From Epicoccum nigrum (lineage: Eukaryota > Ascomycota > Dothideomycetes > Pleosporales > Didymellaceae): 64,000 nucleotides of DNA. Below the pieces are notes generated by a model that made no database searches, was not told the DNA's origin, and worked only from the letters and a program-made list of their open reading frames with translations. Shown here one piece after another: positions 43,341-53,615 of this stretch. The stretch is taken from NCBI GenBank assembly GCA_002116315.1, contig KZ107844.1, positions 930,001-994,000 on the forward strand, given 5' to 3'. Numbering within the stretch: position 1 is the stretch's first letter; every line of letters starts with the position of its first letter. Both the position numbers and the translations under genes were made by a program.

Positions 43341-43842
43341 GAGCGATTGCCGTCTGTAGAAGGGAAGCTGGTTTGCGTCCTTTTGAGCAAGAGCCCAAGA
43401 GGGGCGAGGGGAGGGGGTTTCGAGGGTTCCAGGTAGATTCGTTATTCGCAAATATCCCCACACGTTTTCACGACATCACCCCGGGCTTTTCTGCCGTAAG
43501 TGTGCCTCTTGTTGCCATGGCGGAACAAAGCAAGCAAACAAGCAAGCGGGTGAACCACGAAACGAAACCCCGGGGTTGGGTCGGCGCTTTGCTGCCCGCG
43601 TGTTTGCGACTTGATAACACGAGGGACGGGGATGTTGTCCACTGGAGAAAGAGAAAGAGACTGCCAGAGGACCCGTTTTGCGGTTGAAAAGAAAACCCGT
43701 TGTTGCATGAGTGACCTATATACTGCTCCTCTATGAAAGTCGCTTTAGTGGGATATATGTTGAATATGCAAACTCCCCAAACTCCTATCCACAGAATGTC
43801 CATCTATCGGTCTATCTATATGTCAGTCCCGTCTGCGCTAGC
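43341..43842. other. Convergent intergenic region
   Basis: About 500 bp between two gene 3' ends. No gene or repeat is recognised. Confidence 0.4.
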
Positions 43843-45066
43843 CTAAGCCTGAGTCTCCCTCGACCCCCTCGCCACGCTCAACACATCCGCCTCCAGATGC
43901 AGCGACTCGAACGCGACCAGCACCTCCGGCAGCCCCTTCTTCAGCAAAGCCTTCTCCTTGGCCGCGACGCCGATCATGTAGTTCTCCTCAAAGGACTGGA
44001 TCTCCATCCTGCACTCGGGCATGCGTTGCCGCTTGAACCACACCTCGGCGTCGCTGACGCGCTCCCCCCACACGCCGTGGGTGCTGCACCGCGCGGGGGT
44101 GCCTGGCGCGGGGGCGCGCACGCCCTTGAACTCCAGCAGGGGGATCCAGTCGGCGAGCAGGGCCTCGCCGTCCATCTTGATGTAGGCCTCCTTGTAGCAC
44201 CAGAAGGTGAAGAAGCGCCTCAGCTTGGCGTCGAGGAGCAGGTCGCTTGAGAAGGAGCGCTTGGAGCCGTCGGGCAGCGTGAGCGAGAGGGGGAGCCCCC
44301 GCGTGCAGCAGCGGTCGTGGCGGCCCAGCGTGGCCGGGGGGACGGGGGTGCCGTCCAGCAATGCGAAGGTCGGGGCGTTGTACTTGATGTCGAAGGCCTC
44401 CTCGCTGCTGAAGATGCCCGCGTACATGTCCACCCACGCCTCGAACCCCTCCGCGTCGATCATGGCCCCCTGGTTGCGCTCGTTGACGCACACAATGTCC
44501 ACGCCCAGCTCCGCGTCCAGCTCGTCGGTTCGGCAGCCCACGAGGGCTACGAGCCCCGCTTGGTGCGAGATGTTGAATTCGACGGGCGCCGGCCCGCGCT
44601 GGGGAAGGGGCAGCAGGGCTACGGGCTTGCCGTGCTTGGGGTCGCGCTTGCGGCCGAAGGCGATGTCTTTCCAGGGGATGCCGAGGGCGTGGTGGACGAA
44701 GAGGCGCTTGAGCAGGGCCGAGGCCAAGCTCATCTTCGCGTCGGCGACATGGTATTTGCGCAGGATGAGGTCTTTCTCCTCCTGGCTGATCAGGTTCAGG
44801 GCTTCTTGTGCCTGCGGGCGGGGTCAGTTCTGGTGGATTGCATGGCTATCAGTCTCGAGAAGAGTCGTTGCATGCTCGGCCTTCAATGTGTGGTGTCGTG
44901 ACGGGCGGAGTAGCCGGGAGCCCCGAAGATATGGAGAGTAGTGAGTGTAGTGAGTGCCTACCTCTGCCGACGCGGCAATGCTCTTGCCGGGCCACAACAC
45001 GCGCGTGTCCAGCAGCCAGCACGTGAGCCCGCTCCTCTTGCCTGGAGCTGGAGTCAGGTCGGCCAT
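43843..45066 (-). CDS. npgA: 4'-phosphopantetheinyl transferase (NpgA/Sfp type)
   Basis: There are two exons, 45066-44962 and 44811-43843, for 357 residues, close to the 344 of Aspergillus NpgA. The 150-nt intron (44961-44812; donor GTAGGC, acceptor CGCAG) joins SIAASAE to AQEALNLISQEEKDLILRKY in phase 0. The start MADLTPAPGKRSGLTCWLLD is preferred over an upstream ATG at 45147, because the family has only a few residues before the WxxDTR segment. Conserved motifs are DAKMSLASALLKRLFVHH, NISHQAGLVALVG, GVDIVCVNER (metal-binding Asp) and FTFWCYKEAYIKMDGEAL. The enzyme moves 4'-phosphopantetheine from CoA to carrier proteins. In filamentous fungi a single such enzyme usually activates polyketide synthases, nonribosomal peptide synthetases and alpha-aminoadipate reductase, so it is needed for lysine and siderophore synthesis. 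It is divergent from PDX2, with 314 bp between start codons. Confidence 0.95.
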
Positions 45067-45380
45067 TGTGTCGACGTCGACCTTGGTGAGAGCTGCGGGC
45101 CCTAACTCTAATATAAGGCTGTTCGCGGCAATGGAGGGGCCGCTCACTCAGACGGTGACGCTGACGCCGCTGCAGCTGGACCCTGGTCAGTAAGAGACGT
45201 GTAAGCCGCGGAGGTAAGGTAAGCTCCGACTTACGGAAGACGGCGCCCCAGATTTTCTAATCGATAGGGAAAGTGCCTCCACACTTTCGCCGCACTAACA
45301 CTTGCACTGGTGTATGACTCGGACGCCTTCACACAACGCCTCGCCTCTCTTGTACTTGCCATTGCGACGAGACAGACACT
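45067..45380. promoter_or_regulatory. Shared divergent promoter of the PPTase and PDX2 genes
   Basis: Only 314 bp separate the two start codons, so both promoters must lie here or overlap. No TATA box or factor site can be assigned with confidence. Confidence 0.5.
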
Positions 45381-46298
45381 ATGACAGTCACTATTCCAGA
45401 CTTCACGGTTGGCGTCCTCGCGCTGCAGGGCGCCTTCAGCGAGCACGTCCAGCTCCTGCGACAGGCGGCGGCTGCGCTGAAGCAGAACAAAGGCGTCGAT
45501 GCGAGGTGGGAGTTCATTGAAGTGCGCACGCCAGAGCAATTGGCGCGGTGCGAGGGCCTGATCATCCCCGGAGGCGAGAGCACCACCATGAGCCTTGTCG
45601 CTGCGAGGAGCGGGATACTGGAGCCGCTGAGGGAGTTCGTCAAGTACGTCCTACAGCGGGGTTGTATATGTGTGTGTGTGTATATACACTGACAGCACGA
45701 CAGGGTGCAGAGACGGCCAACCTGGGGCACATGCGCCGGCCTGATCCTGCTTGCGGAGAGCGCCAACCGAACGAAGAAGGGCGGACAGGAACTCATCGGC
45801 GGCCTCGACGTGCGAGTCAACAGGAACCACTTCGGCCGCCAGCAGGAGAGCTTCCAGGCAAAGATCAACCTCCCGTTCCTCGGCGCCTCCGCAGACCAGA
45901 CTGCCGACCAGCCCTACCGATGCGTCTTCATCCGCGCGCCCGTTGTCGAGAAGATACTGCCACACACCAAGGGCGTGCAGACCGAGGAGGAGGCGAGGGA
46001 CGAAACGGTCGTTGCGCCAAGCAAGACACCGGCGGACGAGCTGGCCAAGGAGCAGGTCAACAGGGACGTCGAGGTCATGGCGACGCTGTCCATCGGCAAC
46101 CCGGCGCTGCAGGAGAGCCAGGAGCACGGCCACGCTGGGAAGGACGACATCATCGCAGTGCGCCAGGGCAACGTGTTCGGCTGCAGTTTCCACCCGGAGC
46201 TGACAGACGATCCGCGTATACACGTGTGGTGGCTGGAGGAGGTTCTGCGGGCAGCGGAGCGGAGACAGACCTTCCAGCTTGCTGATCGGACCAAGTAG
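45381..46298 (+). CDS. PDX2: Pyridoxal 5'-phosphate synthase glutaminase subunit (PDX2/SNO)
   Basis: There are two exons, 45381-45643 and 45704-46298, for 285 residues. The 60-nt intron has donor GTACGT and acceptor CGACAG, and holds a (TG)n tract. Class-I glutamine amidotransferase motifs are GVLALQGAFSEH at the start, IIPGGEST (61-68), the nucleophile in WGTCAG (Cys98) and the His/Glu pair in FHPEL (His251, Glu253). This subunit releases ammonia from glutamine and passes it to PDX1/SNZ, which makes pyridoxal 5'-phosphate from ribose and triose phosphates; PDX1 is not in the window. The protein is longer than bacterial PdxT because of an insertion containing VQTEEEARDETVVAPSKTP, as seen in fungi. 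The stop codon lies inside a degenerate tandem repeat (46262-46400). Confidence 0.96.
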
Positions 46299-46400
46299 GG
46301 TTATGGTCATGGTCATGAGACAGACCTTTCGGCTTGCTGATGGTACCAAATAGGGTCATGTGAGAGAGACCTTCCAGGTTATTGATCGTACCGAGCAAGC
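46262..46400. repeat. Tandem duplication covering the PDX2 3' end and stop codon
   Basis: The segment starting gagacagaccttccagcttg at 46262, which includes the stop (gaccaagtag), is repeated from 46317 (gagacagacctttcggcttg ... taccaaatag) and again, more diverged, from 46362 (gagagagaccttccaggtta ... taccgagcaag). The periods are 55 and 45 bp; the shorter second unit lacks a ggtcat-type duplication. Confidence 0.8.
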
Positions 46401-46633
46401 ATCGTGTGTTCATGGGAGCGCACAGCATGAGCGAAAGGCGTTCGAGAACGGGCTCTGATTCTGTTAGAGATCGAGTACCTACTGGGCATAGCATAGCATA
46501 GCATATCGAGTGCACCTGCACCTGCACCTGCACCTGCGCAACCACAACGCCCTGAATCTCATGATTGACCAAACGACGCCTAACTCCATCCATGCAGTGG
46601 TATCGCCTTCCTTCGCTACTTTTGTATCTCGTC
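46299..46633. other. Convergent intergenic region with microsatellites
   Basis: It holds the diverged duplicate copies noted above, then (gcata)n at about 46489-46505 and (cacctg)4 at about 46512-46535. Neither adjacent stop codon is affected by the microsatellites. Confidence 0.6.
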
Positions 46634-47408
46634 TCATCGCTCGTCGTACTCATCCGCATACACCCTGCCGTAGCCACCTCGTCCGGGGTCGTACTCGTTG
46701 CGGTACTCGTCGCGCACCTGGCCGCCAGACTTTCCTCGTCCGTACTGCCTGCCCTCGGCGAAGCCCTCGTCCAGATCGGTACGAATGACGCGCTCGTCGA
46801 GCTTGGTGCCGCCAATGTACTTCATGCAGTCCAGCGCGTCCTGGTGTGTGTAGTACTCGACGAAGCAGAAGCCGCAGGGTGTCTTTTGGAAGCGGTCAAG
46901 CCCCATGACGAGGCGCTTGATCTCGCCGCATCTGTTGCTGGTCAGTACAGGCATCCGATGCTGCGCGTAGTGAATCTGGTGTGAATGGACAGACAGAGCT
47001 CAGACGTGATTTCGCTTTCACCTCAAGTGCAATTTGCATCGGAGTGAGCTGGGATTAACGAAGATTGTGTCATCTTTGCAGGATAGAGATATGGTTGCGT
47101 GCATGCGGAGCGAATGAGAATAGGACGTACTTGGAGAACAGCTCGTGGATCTGTTCTTCGGTGGTGTAGAACGACAGATTGCCCACGTAGAGGGTTGTCG
47201 CGTCCTTCAGCTTGTCCTCGGGGTCAGGCGTGGGCCCCCGCTCGTCCTCGTCGCGGCCCCTTCTGCGCTTCTAGAGAGATACGTCAGAGTCTGCTGCAGG
47301 CCAGGGCCGGTGTCCAGCATTCCAGCATGCGCGTACCTTGGCTGTGGCATACGAACTTGGTTTGTCCAAGCGCTCGATGGTACTCCTCAAGACTCTCAAC
47401 GCCGGCAT
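46634..47408 (-). CDS. CBP20: Nuclear cap-binding protein subunit 2 (CBP20)
   Basis: There are three exons, 47408-47337, 47270-47131 and 46931-46634, for 169 residues. The introns are 66 nt (donor GTACGC, acceptor TCTAG) and 199 nt (donor GTACGT, TACTGAC branch, acceptor AACAG). The start MPALRVLRSTIERLDKPSSY matches the family. One RRM is present, with RNP2 TLYVGNL and RNP1 KTPCGFCFVEY. It is followed by the nearly invariant DERVIRTDLDEGFAEGRQYG and GGQVRDEYRNEYDPGRGGYG, which close over the m7G cap. It works with CBP80 in the nucleus to bind the 5' cap of new transcripts and aid splicing, 3' processing and export. It is head to head with NUP82, 297 bp apart, linking two mRNA-export genes. 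Confidence 0.96.
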
Positions 47409-47705
47409 TGTGGTGTGTGTTTGGCAGACTCTGGGCAGCCGGTATGCGCGACTCGAAGAAGATAATTGTAGAGCGGCTCGCGAAGGGTGTTGGTGTCGTG
47501 AAGGAGGATGCGGTGGTTGTGGAGATGGAGAGCTTCAGCTTCAAGATCCCGGAGCTGCGCCAAGCCCCTGCACGCGTCGAAGCTCAGCTCTTTCATGGCC
47601 TGCTAGGCACTTTTGTTTGCGCGCCGCAACTTCGCTCTCTCGTCCGCCCACCCTACCGAATTTCCCTCGTGAACAGTCTTGGGCGGTGCTTTTGAGCTGG
47701 TCAAT
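47409..47705. promoter_or_regulatory. Shared divergent promoter of CBP20 and NUP82
   Basis: The two start codons are 297 bp apart on opposite strands, so this short stretch must serve both. No specific motif is assigned. Confidence 0.5.
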
Positions 47706-50276
47706 ATGCCTAAAGTGCTCAGCTACACCCCGGAATGGCTGTCGCGTCCAAGCCCCGGCTACCATCTGTTTGCGCCCAAGCAGACCAACGGAAATGGCGC
47801 AGCCGCAAAGAGCAAGGACAAGGATTTTGGCCCACGGAAGACCATCGCCACACGCGGCTCTGAGATCTTTGTCGCTGTCGGACACGAAATTAGATGGGCA
47901 GATTTGGTCAACTTGAAGGAAGGCTTCTCGCCCGCATACCGCACCCTCAGAGTGTCGATACCACTCCCCATCACGCGCCTTACCATCTCTCCGGCTGGCG
48001 ACTACCTCGCAGTCTCGACTTCGCACACGGTTCATGTCGTAGCACTCCCCGACTCGGCCCACCTCGAATCTGGCAACGACGATAGCCCCATCAAGCCCAA
48101 GACCTTCCAGGTCGGTCCCACCGCACACGTGCTCGAGGAGTCCCCGATCGCGACAACATTATGGCATCCTCTCGGCTACCATGGCCGGTGTCTGGTCACC
48201 ATCACAAAGGCGGGAGTGGTGCGGCTGTGGGAAGTCAACCGCGCAGACAGGTCGACATTCAGCGAGCCTACCCTCTCCATCGACTTGGTCAAGTTGATCA
48301 ACGCACAAAAGGCCCAAGACAACCTCGGCGCATCCATGTACGGAGCATCCAAGGCCTTCTCTCCCGATTCGGTTGAGCTCGAGGTTGCGTCTGCCTGCTT
48401 TGGAGACTTCCCCGAGCAAGAAGGTGTGCATGGCTGGGCGCCTATGACACTGTGGATCGCCACTGCTATTGGAAACGTATACGCTCTTTGCCCTATTCTC
48501 CCAAGTCGCTGGCAGTTGGTTGAAGCTCCTGGCGCATACACCTTTCTCCAGACCTTGGCCTCTTCCATCAACATCAACTACACTGAGCTGTCAGAAGACG
48601 AGAATGCGTCAAAGGAGGAACTTGGGGCTGCGACGAAGCAGATCGAGTGGCTCGCTGATATCATGTTCACAGAGCCATTCGTGGAGACAATACCAAATGG
48701 AGATGTAGTCAAGGTCTTCAACCGTCCGTCAAGCGCACCAGCTGTCCCACTGTTACAGGGCCCATTCGCCATCACCCCTCAAGTCGAAGATTTTGACTTG
48801 AGTGACATGATAGTCTACTCACTGAAGACCTTCTCTGAGGGCTCGGAAGAAGAGGCCGCAGAAGGTTTACCAGCAGCTGTTGTCTGCTTGCTGACTGACA
48901 CGTGCAAGGTGCATGTATGCATTGACCTGGAGGGCATTGTCGGCCGATGGCTCCCGTCTGCACAGGTACGTCACACAGAGATTGCCAACTATTAAGTTAC
49001 TAATGATTTCCAGGATGACTTCGAGGTCACCCAGACAGAGCATGACCTCATTGTTGCCGAGACTATCATCCTTAAGGGAAGCGGCGAATCGACATATAAT
49101 CAGTCAATTACCCAGGATGTACACACCGACTTTTCTTTCTTCGTGTCTACCGCTAGTGGTGTCACATACATCTCTTTGGAGCCCTGGGTACGAAAGCTTG
49201 AGATTGAGCTTTCGGAGCCTCACGCACAAGGAGCTGAGTTCCGCTTGCAGCGAGTCCTTGCGTCAGCCACTAGTCAAGTAACGCAGTATCTCGAGCGCCG
49301 GAGCACGACCAATGCGGCGGAAGAGCAGGTCACCTCGGCCGCTGTCGTTGAAGATGGTAATGTTGGATACATGCTGTTGACCACAGTCAACGACGAGCCT
49401 CAGGCCGCCCTTCTTGATGCACCTGAAGATGATTACAACGAGGAGGATCTAGCCGAGTACCTGGAGGAATTCGCACCACAAACGGAGGCGCGGGAAGCAT
49501 GGCGCGAACCTAAGGAGTTCTACGAAGAGTTCAACCTTCTCAACGCGATCAACATTCCAGCACGACACAGAGCTTCCCTCAAGGACGAGGTTCGGCTATC
49601 GCCCGCTAACCTCGAGCTGCTGATGGACGTCCACCGGGTTCTGTCCGCGCACACAGAAAAGCTCCAGAAGGCCGTGGCCGACCTGTTCAATCGCGCCACA
49701 CGCCTGCAGGACGAATTCAGAGACCAAGTCTACCGGACAGCCGAAGTTGTCCCCAAGATCGACGCCGTCGTCGGCAACGACGAGGAGCCCTCGGACACGG
49801 GCTCCCTGTACGGCACCGCGCAGATCGACGACCGCCTGGAGCAAGTCAGGAAGAGACAGGACGCCATCAACGCGCGCTACGAGAGCCTCCGCCGTAAAAT
49901 GAACAGCGTAGGCTCCACCGAGCTCAGCGACAAGGAAGCCAGCTACGTCGACGAGCTAAGGGCCATGGACAGCTCGGTGGACAGATCCAACAGAACGCTC
50001 ACCGACGACGTCGACGGAAGCGAAGTCCCGGCATGGCAGCGGCTGAACAAGGTCAGAGAGTTAAAGGACACGCTGGCGAAACAGGTGCAAGATACACAGA
50101 AGGAGGAGAAAGAAGAGCAGGCGCGTGCGGCTAGCGTCAAGGTCCCGTCGAGTTCCCGTAGGCAGGAGAACGAGCAGATTCAGGAGATGTTGCTAAGGAA
50201 TACTGCACTTGTGGATGCGGCAGCGACGCGTTTGAGGAGTCTGGGGATTGCCGTTGCTACGGAGCCTGTCAGTTAG
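47706..50276 (+). CDS. NUP82: Nucleoporin NUP82/Nup88
   Basis: There are two exons, 47706-48965 and 49014-50276, for 840 residues. The 48-nt intron (donor GTACGT, TACTAAT branch, acceptor TCCAG) joins LPSAQ to DDFEVTQTEHD in phase 0. I start at MPKVLSYTPEWLSRPSPGYH, nine codons inside the longest frame, because family members begin with this WLxRPSPG block. The first 550 residues form the beta-propeller (KTIATRGSEIFVAVGHEIRW, ITRLTISPAGDYLAVSTSHT, TTLWHPLGYHGRCLVTIT, VVRLWEVN). The last 250 residues are long helices of coiled-coil type (LLMDVHRVLSAHTEKLQKAV, RLEQVRKRQDAINARYESLR, RLNKVRELKDTLAKQVQDTQ). It anchors the cytoplasmic-face mRNA export platform of the nuclear pore. Confidence 0.94.
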
Positions 50277-51547
50277 GTTGGTGGTGACGTCGGTGTGGTT
50301 GGTTAATTGATTGTTAGCATAGCGGACTTGGATACTCGGTCCAAGGGTGTGATAAGACGAGTGTCAACGTTGTAACAAGGCAAATGTTAATGTTGCAAGC
50401 AGTCTTGGTTCCCGCGTCTAGAGTCTTGACCTGGCCTCATCGATGATCATGGTGCCCTCACCAGCAGCATCTGCACCTCGAAGCTATTGCCTGTCAGACC
50501 AAGAAACCACAACAGCCGCTCCCAATCACGAAGTCGCGTTCTCGCCCCACACCATCTCTTTCTGGCAAAGTGCTATGTATGTGCCTGCGTGATCCTCAGA
50601 ATAAGTGTCCGCCGCAACGGGAGGGGCTCGCGCCTGCATCGAGAAGTCTTCCCAACCCGGCACCAAACCAACAGCCCTCTCCACAATGCTGCATAATGTA
50701 CATACAACACAACATGCTTCTGCTCCTTGCAGATGAATTCGCCACGCGAAGCATGTTACCGACGAGAAGCATCCGCGTCATGTCACGGCATCAGCGACTT
50801 GCTGACTGAAACCTTGTGCTACGCGCAGTGATGACTGTCAAGACTGCTCCAGTCCGCAGATTTGCCATCCGAAGAGGTTTCGAAGAGATTTCACATCATC
50901 GGCGCGCCAGCTCTGGCAGAGTCATGCTCTCATCACACTATCACGTTCCCAGTCGCGCGCGATGGCACATCGCTCCTCGAGTTGCACAGGGTGATCCACG
51001 TTTTCGACCTGACTTGGAAGTGGAGTTGGGCGCTTAGGCACAGACCAGACCCGGCTACCAGTTGGCCTGCAGGGAGCGCAAGCCCATCACACAGCGCTGG
51101 CGAATCAGGTCGCGCACGTCGCTTCTGCTCAACGTGCGCTATCTGGACCGGCCGTCTTGGGGGCGGGAGCGCGAGGTGCATCCCGCCGCTCGTTGGTCGA
51201 GTGCCCCTGTCGAGCCAATATGCTACCTCGAAGCCTATTCGCGCGAGTCTGCTCACCATGGCCGACACAGCGGACGACTTGCGATGCCTGGCCAGCCAGC
51301 GGACGCAGGAGCTGCGGGCCCTTTGCAGAGTCCCATTCGCTTGAGGCGTTCGCATCCTCGAATCGGCTCGTGGGTGGCACAAGGCGTGGCCGTGAGGTCC
51401 CCATAAGTGCTGATGCCCCCGCCACCGCACGCTGCTGGGCTTGCCTCGCGACTTTCGACATCTGAACCGTGCACCGCGTACAAAAGAGAAGGGAACCTGC
51501 ATTGATAAAAGATCAGACGTACTGTCCCTGGAATTGCAATCGCCAAC
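50277..51547. other. Intergenic region between NUP82 and the copper-protein gene
   Basis: 1.27 kb without a supportable gene. The longest frame, 51652-50933 on the minus strand, has random-looking Arg/Ser-rich composition and runs into the next gene's antisense, so I reject it. No RNA gene is seen. Confidence 0.45.
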
Positions 51548-52433
51548 ATGTTCCGTTTCACCGAGCTCGTCTACCTCGTTGCCAGCTGGTCGTCGCTTGC
51601 GGCCGCGCATACCGTCATTGTATACCCCGGCTGGAGAGGAAACAACATCCATACAAATGGAACCGCATCGGACACAGACCCAAGCATCGTCCCCGGGTCA
51701 CTGGGAATCACCTACGAAAATGGAACCTACGGCTTCCCCTACGGAATGCAATGGATGTACCCATGTACGTAGTAGTCCAACCACACCACCACCCAATTGG
51801 CACGATGGCTAACACCCTTCCTCAGGCGGCGGCATGCCCACATCGCAGAACCGCACAAAATGGCCGCTGAAAGGCGGCGCCGTCTCGATCCAACCAGGCT
51901 GGTTCCCGGGCCACTCCAACGCGCAGTTCTACATCAACATGGGCTACGGCAACGAGCCCCTCAACTACTCGCACACCGCCGTCCCCGTCTTCCAGATCAC
52001 CGGCCCGTCCAACCAGCAGTACGACGGCACCTTCTGCCTCCCGCAGGTGCCGCTGCCAGCCAACTACACGCCGCAAGTGGGCGACAACGCGACCATCCAG
52101 GTCATCGAGGTGGCGCAGCACGGCGCATCGCTGTACAACGTGCGTTGCCCCCATTCTCCTCACTACTGAGAAGTAAGATTTTCTCGATCAAAAACACAGG
52201 CTGACCAACGTGAACGATAGTGCGCAGACATCACCTTCGCAGAGCCCGAGGACGTCCCCGAAGTCAACAACACAAACTGCTTCAACAGCACCCAGCCCGG
52301 CCAAGAAATCGGCTTCCAAATCGTCTACGCGACCACCAGCTCGCCGGCGCCGCACAGCGCCGTTGTCAACTCGTACGCGTCTGTGGCGGTGCCGCTGATG
52401 CTGGCGGCGGCGTCGTATCTGACGTGGATATAA
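51548..52433 (+). CDS. X325/BIM1-like GPI-anchored copper-binding protein
   Basis: There are three exons, 51548-51764, 51826-52139 and 52221-52433, for 247 residues. The introns are 61 nt (donor GTACGT, GCTAAC branch, acceptor CTCAG) and 81 nt (donor GTGCGT, GCTGAC branch, acceptor GATAG). A signal peptide ends in SLAAA, so the mature chain starts with His21 (HTVIVYPGWRGNN). An N-terminal His is the copper 'histidine brace' residue of LPMO-like proteins. The sequence style (YPGWRGNN, YPCGGMPTSQNRTKWPLKGG, FCLPQVPLP, CADITF) matches the X325 family, which includes Cryptococcus Bim1. Those proteins bind copper at the cell surface and help copper uptake rather than cutting polysaccharide. Further His residues (YSHTAV, AQHGASLYN) are candidate ligands. 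The C-terminus is a short hydrophobic GPI signal after a small-residue stretch. The protein carries about seven N-glycosylation sequons. Confidence 0.9.
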
Positions 52434-53615
52434 ACCTCTTTTTTCAGTCCAGGTCTGGTTTCGATAGTTCCTGAAGCTCTTCTTCTTCTTCTCCTTCTTC
52501 CACTTTGGCATGGCGTTGGGCGCGTTAGATATCCGGTCCTTACCCGCTCTCATCTTGGGAAGATAAGACGGCGTGACTTTTCTTTTTTTTTTGGGTGGTG
52601 GTTGTGTTAGTAATCAAAGTCGGGCAGAGTGAGATGGGCCGCAGGCGTGCGTAGAGCGCTTGTGCTGTGTATGTGTACTACGAAATACGAAAGCAAGTTC
52701 ATAAGCCTGTCTGATTGCTGCTCCCAACGTGATGGTGATGCTGATGGTGCTGATGCCGATGGACGGCATGAGAGGGAGGGAGAGGTAAGCAAAGACCGTG
52801 CAGTCTGACAGTCCGCCGGAGGAAAGGGAGGAGCCGCCTGCCCACTCTCCCCTCTTCCCGGGGCATGCGCGTGGTTACCTCTGCGGTCGAGATGACAGCC
52901 GGTGAGGGAGGGAGAACAGGGTCGAGAAGGTCAGCAAAGGTGTGTCAGTGTACGTTTTGGGTATTGTATCACAGTAAGCTGCCGGGCCTCTGACAACTTC
53001 TGCACCTCCACTGCCAAAAAAAACCCCCTCCAGAGAGGCCTTGAGGGGTTTCATCCTGGCTGCGAACCAACGAACTCTCAGATAAGCGAAATGCCGTCAT
53101 GGCAGTGGCAGGCCGATCGCTCGTCTAGCCGCAGTGCGTGTTCATTGAACCACTTTGACCACTGTTCCAAGTGACCGAGATCAGATGGGACGCGGTCTCT
53201 TGAGAAGGGTTCTGCGGAGTGGGAAAAGTGAGGGTGGGTGAAAGGTTGTGTGTGGTGGGTTTTGTGTGGGTGGGTGAGGCGACGACGCGCAAGTTGGCGA
53301 CCGCGCTTCCAATTACGTGGCGGCGACTCAGGCTTCGTGGGTATTGACGTTGATACTCGCTATTCGTACCCCAAGCAATACAGACTGGTGTGGTAGTCTT
53401 TGGAAGGAGCAGTCGGCTGCTCACTTACACAGACATGACATCCCTTAGCAAGCACAGTGCGATAGGACGCATTATCCAAGGTACTTTATTTAAAGGGATG
53501 CTATGTGGCCGTCCTAACTATAGAGTGGAGTCAAAATAGATACAAAAGAATGTCCTGCCAGAAACTATGGGTATCCTATCGGTCAACGTTATTGATCAGA
53601 AAAACAGTATACGTT
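52434..53615. other. Convergent intergenic region
   Basis: 1.18 kb between two gene ends. It contains a run of about 12 T near 52582 and an imperfect hairpin near 53022-53051 (aaaccccctc paired with gaggggttt). No gene is recognised. Confidence 0.45.

Noticed and set aside
27516..45066. Possible polyketide gene cluster (Ayg1-like hydrolase, Zn2Cys6 regulator, PPTase, transporter-like genes)
   Set aside because: No polyketide synthase or other core enzyme is present, housekeeping genes such as PRP6 lie between, and PPTases act genome-wide.
50933..51652. 239-codon minus-strand frame upstream of the X325-like gene
   Set aside because: Runs antisense into that gene's first exon and has no domain features.
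53022..53051. Imperfect hairpin (aaaccccctc / gaggggttt)
   Set aside because: Resembles a bacterial-type terminator, but such elements have no role in a fungal nuclear gene and it sits far from either gene end.
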